NCBI RefSeq assembly: GCF_001723285.1
Contig: NZ_LPWG01000012.1
Span: forward strand, 248,001-312,000
DNA from: Methyloceanibacter methanicus
GTDB lineage: Bacteria; Pseudomonadota; Alphaproteobacteria; Rhizobiales; Methyloligellaceae
Reading direction: 5' to 3'
DNA: 64,000 nucleotides
Of this stretch, positions 1-8,412 are shown one piece after another (positions within the stretch are counted from its first letter, which is position 1; each line of letters opens with the position of its first letter). A program made the translations under genes and the position numbers. The notes beneath the pieces were generated by a model. It had not been told where the DNA came from and did no database searches. It saw only the letters and a list, made by a program, of their open reading frames with translations.

Positions 1-2
1 TG

Positions 3-485
3 AGCGATGGAAAGAAATTCTTCCATACAGGGCATGGGAACCTTTCCTCCGTCGGTTCCGCCCCCAACGTTGAATTTCTATCCAAGGCGCGCACGGCATT
101 GCGTAAGCAGACGGGTCTGCAAGGCGAGAACATCAGCGTCACGCCGAAATTCTTCGTGGTCCCGGCTGAGTTGGAGACCGATGCGGAGAAGCTGCTCGCC
201 CAGATCACCGCAACCAAAGCCGACGATATCAATCCGTTTGCCGGCGCATTGCAGCTCGTGGTCGAACCCCGCTTCACGGATGCGCTGCGCTGGTATGTGG
301 TTGCGGATCCGGCCGAGATCGACGGACTCGAATACGCCTATCTGGAAGGCGAGGAAGGGCCGCAGATCGAGACCAAGGCGGGCTTCGAAGTCGATGGCGT
401 GCAGATCCGCGTGCGGCTCGATTTTGGGGCAGGTCTCGTCGACTGGCGGTCTTGGTATTCCAACCCCGGCAACGCCGGCGAGTGA
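3..485 (+). CDS. Phage major capsid protein, C-terminal part (5' end outside window)
   Basis: The frame is open from base 3 with no start, so the gene enters from the left and stops at 483-485. The visible 160 residues have features of the C-terminus of Mu-gpT-type or prohead-protease/capsid fusion proteins: a segment with NVEFLSKARTALRKQTGL, then a beta-rich part (KFFVVPAELET, LQLVVEPRF, RWYVVADP) ending in GFEVDGVQIRVRLDFGAGLVD. In that family this is the shell subunit domain. It is followed after 10 bp by a small head-joining gene, as expected for a head module. Family assignment is by recognition of the pattern; the N-terminal half cannot be judged. Confidence 0.75.
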   Translation, partial: SDGKKFFHTGHGNLSSVGSAPNVEFLSKARTALRKQTGLQGENISVTPKFFVVPAELETDAEKLLAQITATKADDINPFAGALQLVVEPRFTDALRWYVVADPAEIDGLEYAYLEGEEGPQIETKAGFEVDGVQIRVRLDFGAGLVDWRSWYSNPGNAGE

Positions 486-495
486 GGCTTAGCTG

Positions 496-711
496 ATGGC
501 CACCGACCTTGCCACCCTTCGAGCCTTCCGGGATGCGCTGCTTAAGGCGCGTTTTCAGGGTAGGCGATCGATCCGATTTGACGATCAGGAGGTCGCGTAC
601 CGTTCTGACAGCGAGCTTGCCGCGGCCATTGCCGACTGCGAGTCGCGCATCGCGGCGCTCGAAGGGCGCAAGGTCAAGGCCGTCCGTTTCAACACGTCGA
701 AAGGACTGTGA
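496..711 (+). CDS. Small phage head-tail joining (gpW-like) protein
   Basis: This 71-residue protein begins MATDLATLRAFRDALLKARF and contains IRFDDQEVAYRSDSELAAAIADCESRIAALEG, the pattern of gpW-like head-completion/head-tail joining proteins: two helices around a short beta hairpin built on F-D-x-x-x-V-x-Y-R-S. Such proteins close the capsid portal after DNA packaging. It lies 10 bp after the capsid gene, and its stop codon overlaps a possible GTG for the next gene, so translational coupling is likely. No key element seems missing. The role is inferred from family resemblance and position. Confidence 0.65.
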   Translation: MATDLATLRAFRDALLKARFQGRRSIRFDDQEVAYRSDSELAAAIADCESRIAALEGRKVKAVRFNTSKGL

Positions 712-713
712 AA

Positions 714-1067
714 ATGAAGAACTTTGTACAACCCGGCGACATGCTCACGGTCACAGCGCCGGCAGCTGTTGCTTCAGGCGAGGGCGTGGCAATCGGCGCG
801 CTGTTCGGTGTCGCCGCCTTCGACGCGGCACAGAACGAGGATGTCGAGATCGCAATGCGCGGCGTCTTCGACATGGACAAGCCCGACGGCGATGAGATCG
901 ACGTCGGCGAGCTTGTCTTCTGGGATGCAGCCGAGAAGAAAGTCACCAGTGTCGAAGGTGCAAACAGGCTGGTCGGCATTGCTGTCGCGTATGCGGCCGG
1001 CGGTGACGCAACCGTGCGGACCTGGCTCAACGGCTTTGTCGGCACGTCGATCGACACTGTTGGGTAG
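714..1067 (+). CDS. DUF2190-type phage capsid decoration/stabilising protein
   Basis: The 117-residue product starts MKNFVQPGDMLTVTAPAAVA and continues with SGEGVAIGALFGVAAFDAAQNEDVEIAMRGVFDMDK, the recognisable DUF2190 pattern (V-x-x-G-x-x-L-T-x-T-A-P, then G-x-x-x-x-V-G-x-L-F-G-V-A). Family members are small beta-rich proteins found next to phage capsid genes and are thought to decorate or stabilise the shell. I chose the ATG at 714; a GTG at 708 in the same frame overlaps the previous stop and would add two residues. Good family match; the exact role in this phage is inferred. Confidence 0.75.
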   Translation: MKNFVQPGDMLTVTAPAAVASGEGVAIGALFGVAAFDAAQNEDVEIAMRGVFDMDKPDGDEIDVGELVFWDAAEKKVTSVEGANRLVGIAVAYAAGGDATVRTWLNGFVGTSIDTVG

Positions 1068-1180
1068 TTCGATTTGTCGCTGTTGTGGTCACGGCGACGC
1101 GCGGTGCCGGAGTTCGGAGTCTTTGTCTTCCTTTTACTTCGGCTCCGGCACCACACACCCTAGCGAGGAGGATAGAACCA

Positions 1181-1489
1181 ATGTCATATGAAGTAGGCAA
1201 AGACGCGGTGCGGTCTCGTGCCGACAGGGCCCAAGTTGTGGGACGGTTCGGCACCGCTGAGCGGGCGGCGCTCATCACGCCAGACGACGACAACGATTTG
1301 AATGAGTACCCGATAGCCCTAGAGATTGGTGAATCCGGGGATGTCGCCGTGATCCCGATGGCGGCGCCCGATGACACCCCCGTCACGTTCAAAGGCAGAG
1401 CTGCGGGGTCCACACTGCTGGTGCGCGCCAGGCGCGTGATGGAAGCCGGCACCACAGCCGGGAACATTGTCGGGCTGTACCCCAAATAG
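1181..1489 (+). CDS. Small phage structural protein, possibly spike-base type
   Basis: The 102-residue product starts at ATG 1181, with GAGGAG at 1165-1170 acting as ribosome binding site. The second half (DVAVIPMAAPDDTPVTFKGR, then STLLVRARRVMEAGTTAGNI, ending GLYPK) resembles the small proteins called spike base protein, RCAP_rcc01079 family, in alphaproteobacterial phages and gene transfer agents: a beta-rich fold with a terminal R-x-x-x-x-G-T-T-A segment. The N-terminus is charged and probably disordered. It sits between the decoration-protein gene and the tail chaperone region, where a tail tube gene might have been expected. Phage origin is firm; the spike-base label is tentative. Confidence 0.55.
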   Translation: MSYEVGKDAVRSRADRAQVVGRFGTAERAALITPDDDNDLNEYPIALEIGESGDVAVIPMAAPDDTPVTFKGRAAGSTLLVRARRVMEAGTTAGNIVGLYPK

Positions 1490-1542
1490 CGCACGCACGA
1501 CGCTCTACGAAAGGTTTAGGGCCAACTAGGAGGACCCTGTCT

Positions 1543-1737
1543 ATGACGAATATGCATGAACGAGCGATCATCACCGCCGTCCGCGATGTGCCCGTGCCGC
1601 TTGGGGTGATGGGCTCGAAGTTCAAAGGTTTCACCACCGGGCTCCCTTCGCGGGAACATCTGTGCGCGCTAGCGGCTGGTGCGGAGACCTTCAAGGGCTC
1701 CAAGCCCATCGCGCTCCCTTGGGGGATGGCGAAGTGA
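1543..1737 (+). CDS. 64-residue phage ORF with a tape-measure-like N-terminus
   Basis: A strong ribosome binding site (AGGAGG at 1529-1534) precedes ATG 1543. The first 23 residues, MTNMHERAIITAVRDVPVPLG, closely match the start of the tape measure protein at 2205, MTDLHARAIITAVDKVSGPLG. After about residue 25 the two diverge, and this protein ends after GSKPIALPWGMAK. Its stop overlaps the GTG of the tail chaperone gene. It may be the remnant of a duplicated tape measure start or a short protein sharing an N-terminal recognition segment. I know no function for it. Confidence 0.55.
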   Translation: MTNMHERAIITAVRDVPVPLGVMGSKFKGFTTGLPSREHLCALAAGAETFKGSKPIALPWGMAK

Positions 1738-2212
1738 GCACGGCAAATCATCCTCAGGACCCGAAGGCGGCGAAGGCACCTTCGGGGCCGCGCGTGGTCA
1801 AGCTCTCGAGACCGCTCGAGTTGCACGGAGGCCCCATCATGGAGATCAAACTCCGGGAGCCGACATTTAGCGATTATCTAGAACACGGAGATCTGTACGT
1901 CGGCTCGCAAACGGCTGACGGCTCACTGAGTTTCAAGGTCGATCGCCTTGCACTCATGAATTGGGCCGTGGCGCTCTCCGATATTAGCGCGCTGGATCTC
2001 GGGGAGCTTGGCATGAAGGACGTGACCACTCTAACCAAAGTGATCTCAGAATTGGTGGGCGGCGAGGGAAACTGATCAGGGCACGCGCAGACGAACTTGT
2101 CTTTATCTGCGGCGTGTCCCCAAGCGAGGTTGAAAACATGACGTTCTCGCGCCTTCTCTACTGGCACGAACGGGCCGTGATCTTCAAGACGGCGGGCAGC
2201 AACAATGACTGA
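1734..2212 (+). CDS. Phage tail assembly chaperone, probably made in two forms by -1 frameshifting
   Basis: The zero-frame product (1734-2075, GTG start overlapping the previous stop) is a 113-residue Mu-gp41-like tail assembly protein with LREPTFSDYLEHGD and DRLALMNWAVALSDIS. Its last sense codons read G GGA AAC before TGA at 2073. A -1 slip there enters an open frame running to TGA 2210-2212 that encodes ADELVFICGVSPSEVENM and SRLLYWHERAVIFK, a GpE-type tail protein without its own start at the junction. Paired short and frameshifted long chaperones upstream of the tape measure are standard in long-tailed phages (lambda G/GT). The long form overlaps the tape measure start by 8 bp. Confidence 0.75.
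2066..2072 (+). promoter_or_regulatory. Slippery heptamer GGGAAAC for -1 frameshifting
   Basis: The bases read G GGA AAC in the chaperone frame, an exact X XXY YYZ heptamer one codon before the TGA stop. It differs only in the last base from the lambda G/GT site GGGAAAG. The -1 frame after it is open for 46 codons and encodes a GpE-like segment, which is what makes the site convincing. Confidence 0.75.
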
Positions 2213-4489
2213 CCTGCACGCGCGCGCGATCATTACGGCCGTCGATAAGGTGAGCGGCCCGCTTGGAGCAATCGCCGGCAAGGTTGCTGCCGTGCACAAA
2301 GGCATGGCGGCTTCTGTGGGCGCTGCCGGAGTGGCAATGGCTGCCGCGGGACGCAACCTCATGTTCGCCACGACGTTGCCGGCCGGAGTGATGGTGAAGC
2401 AAGCGGCCGAGTGGCAGACCGCCATGCTCGGATGGAAAAAGGCCGCCGACGAACTTAACGATCCGGAGGTGTATGAACAGGCGCGGCAGGAAATCAAATC
2501 GCTGGCGACGCGGCTTCCACTGTCGCAGGCCCAGCTAACTGATCTTGCCACCGCCGCATCGCGGGTGGGTGTCGCCTTCAAGGATGTTTCCCGCTTCGTC
2601 GAGTTGGCCGCCAAGACGGCCGATGCGTTTGATATGGACGCAACGTCGGCTGGAGATGCGTTGTCGAGCATCAAGGAAAGCGCGGGGCTCAGCAATGATC
2701 AGCTGAACGTCCTGATTGGGCGGATGGACCTGCTCGAGAATTCCATGAACGTTCGCGGAAAGCAGCTCATTGACTACACAAACGATATCGGCGCGTTGGG
2801 GCGACAGGCCGGCTTTACCAACGCGCAGATTGCCGTGCTCGGCGCGACGATGATCGCCGCGGGTTCGGACGCGAGCGATGCTGCGACAAGTTCGAAGAAC
2901 CTGTTCAAGACGCTGACCGGTGGGACGGCGCTCTCCAAGGAGAATTTGAAAGTCTTCAAACGGCTCGGCATCGACGCGGACGCGTTTGCCAAGCAGGTGC
3001 AGAAAGAGCCGGTCAAGGCCCTGGGTATGTTGCGCGACAGGCTCAACGAGGTGATCCCCGCTCACCAGCGGCTCGGAGCTCTGTTCAGCCTATTCAAAGA
3101 CCAGGCCGCGCCCGCGATCGCGCTCCTGTTTCAGAACTGGGACAAGTACCGCAAGGGCCTCAAGCTTGTTCAGGATGAGCAGAAGGCAGCGGTGCAATTG
3201 GACAGCTCTTTCGCGGTGACCATGGAAGGCCTTGGCAAAAAGCTCAAGATCACCCGGAACCACATCGTCAACATAACCGACGTATTCGCCTCCCGATGGA
3301 TGCCGACGATCGATGCGGCCTTGCAAAAGGCAACAGACTTCATGGCCACGATCGAGAAGCAACCTCGTGCGCTGCAGGCTTTGGCCGATGGCTTCGGCCT
3401 TCTAGCGGCGGCTGGCCCGGCGATGTGGATTGTCGGTGCCGGCCTGAAGGGCCTCTCGGATGCCGTTGGCACCCTCGCAAAAGGGCTGGGCGGATTGTCG
3501 AGGATGGGGGGCGCTGCGCGTGGGGGCGTTGGGCGTGCTGGCTGCTGGATTGGTGCAGGCCGGCCGTGCCGTCCATAAAGCCTGGCCCACGGAGCTGGCG
3601 GAGCGTTGGCAACGGGTCGAGGCTCCGCCAAAGGTCTTGCGGACTCCATAGCTCGCCTAGCGAACGCGAAGATCCCTGACGGGACCGGTTGGGGCAAGAT
3701 CGTGGAATGGTTCGACGCGGACGCGGTCAAAGCTATGGCAACCGTGCTCGACGAACTCGCTGACACGATGACGAATCTGCGGGCCGTGATCGAGACGCCA
3801 TTGAACTTTCAGGCTTGGGCCAAGCTCTTGGGTTTCTCGCCGGAGCCCGGTCAAGAGTCGAAGAAGCTGCCGGGCTGGGAAACTGGCAAGTGGCTGCGCG
3901 AACATTTGGGGGGGACGGCCATGGGTGCCGGCGTCAAAGCGCTTGGCGACATGATCGAACGTGCGCAAGGGCCCCCAGCCTTCACCGGAGTCGCTGTTGA
4001 GCGCCGAGTTCAGCCGCCGAGCGGCTGTGACGCCTCGGTTGGAGAAAGCGGCCGAGCCCCGCGCCTTGCCCGGCGGGCCTTCCGTTCCGGTGGTGCCGAG
4101 GACGGCGCAAGCGGCCTGCCGGCTGGCCGCTGCTCGGTCTGCCCTGGCCATTGCCGGAGACGGAGGCTACGCGCAGTGTCCCGGCCAGGCCGTCGGTGCC
4201 GCTCGTGCCACCTTCGCCAGCTATGTCGCCGGCGCCACTGGACTTCATGCCGGAACCGCCGCCCATGTCACCTTTGATCCGCGATCTTGGTGGCGGCCCA
4301 CCAATAGACATAACCGGCAAAGTCGACGTGACCGGAAAGGTGGATTCGGAGTTGAAGGGCCAAGCGGATGTGAACGTCAGAGTTCACATCGATGGTCCGG
4401 GCCGCGTCAAGGGTATGAGTGCGACTTCCGAGGGCCACATCCGCGCGAATGTGGGTACCAGCACCATGGATATCGGTGTGAAGCCGTGA
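2205..4489 (+). pseudogene. Phage tape measure protein, broken into several frames
   Basis: The first frame (2205 to about 3510) gives a TP901-type tape measure: N-terminal RAIITAVDKVSGPLG, a hydrophobic glycine/alanine stretch, then the helical core with LATRLPLSQAQLTDLATAAS, TADAFDMDATSAGDALSSI and LKVFKRLGIDADAF, and a membrane-active segment LADGFGLLAAAGPAMWIVG. The reading then jumps frame near 3510, 3620, 3985 and again near 4150, yet each piece continues plausibly (LGVLAAGLVQAGRAVHKAW; SIARLANAKIPDGTGWGKIV; the beta-rich end IDITGKVDVTGKVDSELKGQ). The protein sets tail length and forms the DNA conduit. All breaks look like single-base indels, so it may be intact in the organism. Confidence 0.75.
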
Positions 4490-4613
4490 GTTTGCGGGGG
4501 CTAAGTCTTGAGGGCGCTGCGGCCCGTCCGACACCGGGAAGTCTTTCTCCCAGCCCCGCATCGTTGTTTGGGTCAAGGAAGACGAGGCCGCATCTGGTTC
4601 GAGAGGTCGGTTG

Positions 4614-4796
4614 ATGGCACGAGGCCGCTGTACATTCCGCCAGCAAGATGTGACCCGAGCTTTGCGGGCAACGGTTGCGGCCGGCATCGATGTCCAGCGG
4701 ATCGAGATCGATAAAGATGGTAAGATCGTCGTCGTGACCGGTCGCCCGCGGGAGGAGGCCGAGGAGAGCGGAGAAAACGAATGGGACCGTCTATGA
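4614..4796 (+). CDS. Small protein upstream of the integrase
   Basis: Sixty residues starting MARGRCTFRQQDVTRALRAT, with IDVQRIEIDKDGKIVVVTGR and an acidic tail. Short proteins of this pattern (C-T-F-R-Q-x-D-V-T-R-A) occur directly before tyrosine integrase genes in alphaproteobacterial prophages. Here the end overlaps the integrase start by 16 bp, so the two are translationally coupled. A TTG at 4611 is an alternative start. The function is unknown; an accessory recombination factor would fit the position but that is a guess. Confidence 0.6.
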   Translation: MARGRCTFRQQDVTRALRATVAAGIDVQRIEIDKDGKIVVVTGRPREEAEESGENEWDRL

Positions 4797-5884
4797 TGAG
4801 GCGCCCGCCAAAATATGTTCACGCCTTTGTCGACAGGCATGGCAAGCCTCGCTTCTATTTCCGGCGCCCTGGTTTCAAGAAGGTGCCGCTACCCGGGCTG
4901 CCCTGGTCTCCGCAATTCATGGAGGCCTACGAGGCGGCGTTGGCGGGACAGCACCTCGAGGTCGGTGGCGCGCGCACCAAGCCCGGCACAATAAGAGCTC
5001 TTGCTATCAGCTATTACAATTCGGCGGCCTTCCGCTCGTTGAAGCCAATCACCCAATCAACCTATCGCAATACCATCGATCGCTTATGCGATGGGCGAGA
5101 CAGGGACGGGAAGGTCCTCGGGGATAAGCGAGCGGCAACGCTGCAGCGAGAACACATCATCAAGCTGATGGCGGCTCGAGCCGATAAGCCAGAATCAGCG
5201 AATGGGCTTCTCAAGGCGCTCCGAAGGATGATGCACCGCGCGGTCGAGACGGGGATACGATCCGACGATCCCACCCGCGACGTGAAGGCAATTCGAGTCA
5301 AGTCCGACGGCTACCATAGTTGGACAGAAGATGAGATTGCAGCCTTCGAGAGACGCCATGACGTCGGCTCACGCGCACGCTTGGCCTTCGCGCTACTGAT
5401 CTACACGGGGCAGAGGAGGGGCGATGTTGTCGGCATGGGACGACAGCATGTCCGTGACGCCGTGCTGTCTGTGCGGCAGCAAAAGACAGGCACTGAGTTG
5501 GCGATCCCCATTCATCCCGATCTTGCAGCGATCATCGCCGAAACGGCGTCGGAGCACCTGACGTTCCTGACCACGCAATTCGGTAAGCCATTCACTGCTG
5601 CAGGTTTTGGCAACTGGTTTCGAGACCGGTGTAATGAAGCGGGGCTAACGCATTGTTCGGCCCATGGCCTGCGCAAGGCCGCAGCTCGTAGATTGGCCGA
5701 GGCCGGCTGCACCGAACACGAGATCGCGGCGATCACCGGCCATGCCAGCCTGCGTGAAATCGTCCGTTACACCAAGGCGGCCGACCAAAAGAGGTTGGCG
5801 AGTGCCGCGATGGAAAAGGTAAAAGCGGGAACATCGATTGGCCAACCTAGCGAGCGGTTTGCCAAAAAGGGAAAAAGGGCGTGA
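4781..5884 (+). CDS. Tyrosine-type site-specific integrase of the prophage
   Basis: The 367-residue protein has an N-terminal arm/core-binding region (YVHAFVDRHGKPRFYFRRPG is typical of phage integrases) and a C-terminal catalytic domain. Visible catalytic residues are R212 in TGQRRGD, H295 and R298 in HGLRK, H321 in TGHAS and the nucleophile Y330 in VRYTKAAD, so the set is complete. It would cut and join attP with the tRNA-Asn 3' part: a 48-bp copy of that sequence starts 25 bp after its stop. Its gene directly follows tail genes, so the end of the prophage seems shortened. The enzyme itself looks intact. Confidence 0.93.
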   Translation: MGPSMMRRPPKYVHAFVDRHGKPRFYFRRPGFKKVPLPGLPWSPQFMEAYEAALAGQHLEVGGARTKPGTIRALAISYYNSAAFRSLKPITQSTYRNTIDRLCDGRDRDGKVLGDKRAATLQREHIIKLMAARADKPESANGLLKALRRMMHRAVETGIRSDDPTRDVKAIRVKSDGYHSWTEDEIAAFERRHDVGSRARLAFALLIYTGQRRGDVVGMGRQHVRDAVLSVRQQKTGTELAIPIHPDLAAIIAETASEHLTFLTTQFGKPFTAAGFGNWFRDRCNEAGLTHCSAHGLRKAAARRLAEAGCTEHEIAAITGHASLREIVRYTKAADQKRLASAAMEKVKAGTSIGQPSERFAKKGKRA

Positions 5885-5908
5885 GAAATCAACACCCAAA
5901 AAAAAGAA

Positions 5909-5956
5909 TGGCTCCCCGGGCCGGACTCGAACCAGCGACCCAGCGGTTAACAGCCG
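5909..5956. repeat. Attachment-site repeat: 48-bp copy of the tRNA-Asn 3' part
   Basis: These 48 bases are identical to 7753-7800, the 3' portion (CCA end to anticodon stem) of the tRNA-Asn gene. The identity starts and ends sharply. It lies 25 bp after the integrase stop, the usual place of a hybrid attachment site. The pair brackets a 1.84-kb segment with no integrase of its own. Confidence 0.9.
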
Positions 5957-5976
5957 TCGGCCGCTCGGTAGACGTT

Positions 5977-7628
5977 CTACGTGTTGGCCTGCGTCGTCAG
6001 TTGGCGATCTTGCATAGGGGCCGCCCAGGCCTCGCAGAGTTCGAGCACGATGTCGTCGCGGTCCAGCGCCCGAAGACGTTCGATCTCCGGGTGCTTGGCG
6101 GCGAGTTCCAGTAGGCGTTCACGCGGCGTCTTCGCGTAGCATTCGACGAGCCACTCATAGAACTCGAGGATATCCTTGCTCTCGTGATGCCTAGCTTTCG
6201 GCTCGCCGAAATACGCGTCGCCGTACTTCTCATAGTCCTGCAATTCGGCGTCGGACAGGTCAATTGCCAGAAGAACTCTATGACCGTCGTTGGTCGTCAC
6301 GGCGGCCATCGCCGTCTTGTCTTTCTTGATGACGGCCACACTAGTCACCGTGCCGGTAGTTCCGCCTTCTCCGGCGTCCTCGAAGAAGTACGTCTCACCT
6401 ATGCGCAGCCTCGCATTCCCGTCTTGTGAGAACGCCTCCGAGGCGGCACGGCCATCCAGCGTGTCCGGCAGCTGCTGGTATGTTTGGAATGCCTCTACGA
6501 TCTTGTGCGCGTCGATGTGCTTGCGCTTCTGGCGATACCACTCGGACAGCCTGATCTCGCCGGGCTTGCCAAAGTCGGCCAGTCCGAGCCCGTAAGCGAG
6601 CGCCTGCCCGCCACCCGTCGGATCATCGAGCACCCTGTGGAACGCCATATTGGTCACGAAGACGTAGGCCTCCTGACCTTCCTCCAGGTCGCGCTCTCGG
6701 GCCTCAAGCCGACGCACAGCCTGGGCGAGCCATACTGGCTTTCCGTCGTCTTCGAGGGGTTCTCCGTTAAGGTCGACGAAGATCATGCGGCGATCCGGGG
6801 CTGGCTTTAGTAGGGCCTCGCGGATATGGTCGGTCATCTTGGAGGTTGGGTCACGACTGGCGGAGCCGTCAGCGCGGGTCTTGCCGAGCAGTCCGGGGAC
6901 ACTCCGCATCTTGCACTCTACCCAGTAGCGCGTACCCGTGGTCTCGGACCGGGCCGAGAACTCGCAATGTTTGTTGTCGTCATCGGCCTCATCTTCCAGT
7001 TCCAGCTGGAAGCCCGCCCTGATGAGGCCGTTCGCGACCATCAGCTCGTAGTAGGCCCCCTGGAACTGCCGGATGTCCTTCAGTCTCGCCACGAGGCGTT
7101 CTTGAAGTTCGACGTTGTGGTGAAGCAGGTAGAGACTGTAGGCGAGCCCGTAGTAGCAGCTGAGCGCGCCGGTCATTTCACCGACAAAGACTTCTCCCTG
7201 TTTAGCCTGGTGCGCAGCCTGGTAGCGGCACACGGCGTCGTACCACTGGAGGATGGGATGCCTGCCCGCGAGCGGTTTGGCCATTTCGGCGTTGCCCCAG
7301 TCGCTGCCCAGCGTCCTTTTGATGTAGTCGGACAGGAAGTCGACGAAGGTCTTCCACGTCTTCGACCAGTGAATCGTACTTCCCGTTGCGACGATGGTGT
7401 GGTCGCCGACCCTGGCGGAAACGATCGGGCGTCCGCGCCCCTGCTGGGCAACCCGAATGGCTTCCTCGGCTGCGTGCGTACGAATCGCGTGCTCGGCGGC
7501 ACGGGCCCGCATCGCTGCTCCATATCCCGAGCGGCCTCGTCGGCGTCCCTCAGGGGGTCACCGTGGCACTTCTTATACTTGCGACCGCTACCGCACGGGC
7601 AGGGCGCGTTTCTTCCGGTCTTTGCCAT
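5977..7628 (-). pseudogene. SEC-C motif protein with PD-(D/E)XK nuclease-like region, one frame break
   Basis: Read leftward from ATG 7628, the protein begins [20 protein letters not shown], a zinc-binding SEC-C motif ([14 protein letters not shown]). Near 7511 the frame shifts by one base and continues for 511 residues. That part holds a helix ending YYELMVANGLIRAGFQLEL, then KHCEFSARSE and RYWVECKMRS; the E...ExK arrangement resembles a restriction-endonuclease-like core. The C-terminal third has no recognisable domain. It is the only gene in the segment between the two tRNA-Asn repeats. SEC-C plus a nuclease fold is compatible with a defence function; that is inference. The single frame break may be a sequencing error. 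Confidence 0.7.
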
Positions 7629-7752
7629 CGAATTGGATTGGCTCGGGGAAGGACACCTTCTCCAGCCAAGTCCCTAATGCCTAGAACAATGCCTATAGCC
7701 ACGGCTCGGTGCGCATGGCCATGCAATGAATTTACTAGAACATTGAAAAAGT

Positions 7753-7800
7753 TGGCTCCCCGGGCCGGACTCGAACCAGCGACCCAGCGGTTAACAGCCG
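7753..7800. repeat. Attachment-site repeat inside tRNA-Asn
   Basis: This 48-bp stretch inside the intact tRNA-Asn gene is the partner of the copy at 5909-5956. Integration into the 3' part of a tRNA gene, restoring the tRNA, is the normal mode of many tyrosine integrases. Confidence 0.9.
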
Positions 7801-7828
7801 CTTGCTCTACCAACTGAGCTACCGGGGA
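7753..7828 (-). tRNA. tRNA-Asn (GTT)
   Basis: On the minus strand the 76 bases fold as a tRNA: acceptor TCCCCGG with CCGGGGA, D arm with AGCTCAGTTGGTAGAGC, anticodon loop CTGTTAA (GTT, Asn), T arm GGTTCGAGTCC, discriminator G and an encoded CCA. It is intact and forms the integration target of the neighbouring mobile DNA. Confidence 0.97.
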
Positions 7829-8057
7829 GCAGGAGCAGGGCGGTCACACCCGCACCGTGCCGACGCGCTAGATAGCAAAACGATGACGGGCTTTCCAGCG
7901 CTTTACGCGCGCTGGCCCAACGGAAGTTGGCGATGGTTGCCGTGCGCGCCGGGAGGTCTTATCTCCCGCGTTCGGCCGGTTCAACCCGAATTGGCGAAAT
8001 CAGGGAAGCCGCGGGCGTTTTCGCATGCGCCTGTTCAAGGAGCCGACGTTTCCGAGC

Positions 8058-8315
8058 ATGGCCAAAAAGGTCCGCATCTTCGACCGCCGTCTCCAGCTGC
8101 CGAAATCCAAGCCCGTCCGCATCGGACTGGGGACCGTGTTGATCGGCGGCGGGGTGTTGGGCTTTCTGCCCGTCCTCGGCTTCTGGATGATTCCCTTGGG
8201 GCTGCTCGTCCTCTCCGTCGATCTGCCGGTCGTGCGCCGCTGGCGGCGTCAGCTCACCGTGTGGTGGCATCGCCGCAAGGAGGAAAAGAAAAATGTCGAG
8301 GGATCAGAGACTTAG
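8058..8315 (+). CDS. Small two-helix membrane protein, unknown function
   Basis: About 85 residues from ATG 8058 (an ATG at 8025 would add 11). A cationic start (KVRIFDRRLQLPKSKPVRI) leads into two hydrophobic stretches, GLGTVLIGGGVLGFLPVLGF and MIPLGLLVLSVDLP, then a very basic tail VRRWRRQLTVWWHRRKEEKK. Proteins of this pattern are common single genes in Hyphomicrobiales and are annotated only as membrane proteins. It stands alone between two tRNA genes read from the opposite strand. The basic tail after the second helix suggests both ends are cytoplasmic. Confidence 0.7.
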   Translation: MAKKVRIFDRRLQLPKSKPVRIGLGTVLIGGGVLGFLPVLGFWMIPLGLLVLSVDLPVVRRWRRQLTVWWHRRKEEKKNVEGSET

Positions 8316-8338
8316 GCGCTGAACTGTGCCTAGATTGT

Positions 8339-8412
8339 TGGAGGCCACGCCCGGAATCGAACCGGGGTATACGGATTTGCAGTCCGCTGCGTCACCACTC
8401 CGCCACGTGGCC
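8339..8412 (-). tRNA. tRNA-Cys (GCA)
   Basis: Seventy-four bases on the minus strand fold as tRNA: acceptor GGCCACG with CGTGGCC, anticodon loop CTGCAAA (GCA), T arm GGTTCGAATCC, discriminator T and an encoded CCA. The structure is complete. Confidence 0.96.

Noticed and set aside
1181..1489. Gene transfer agent cluster suggested by a spike-base-like protein
   Set aside because: The neighbours (Mu-like capsid, gp41-like chaperone, integrase, tRNA attachment site) fit an integrated prophage, not a GTA.
4508..4614. Separate small gene between tape measure and the pre-integrase gene
   Set aside because: The open frame (RIVVWVKEDEAASGSRG) has no start codon; probably a remnant of a lost phage gene.
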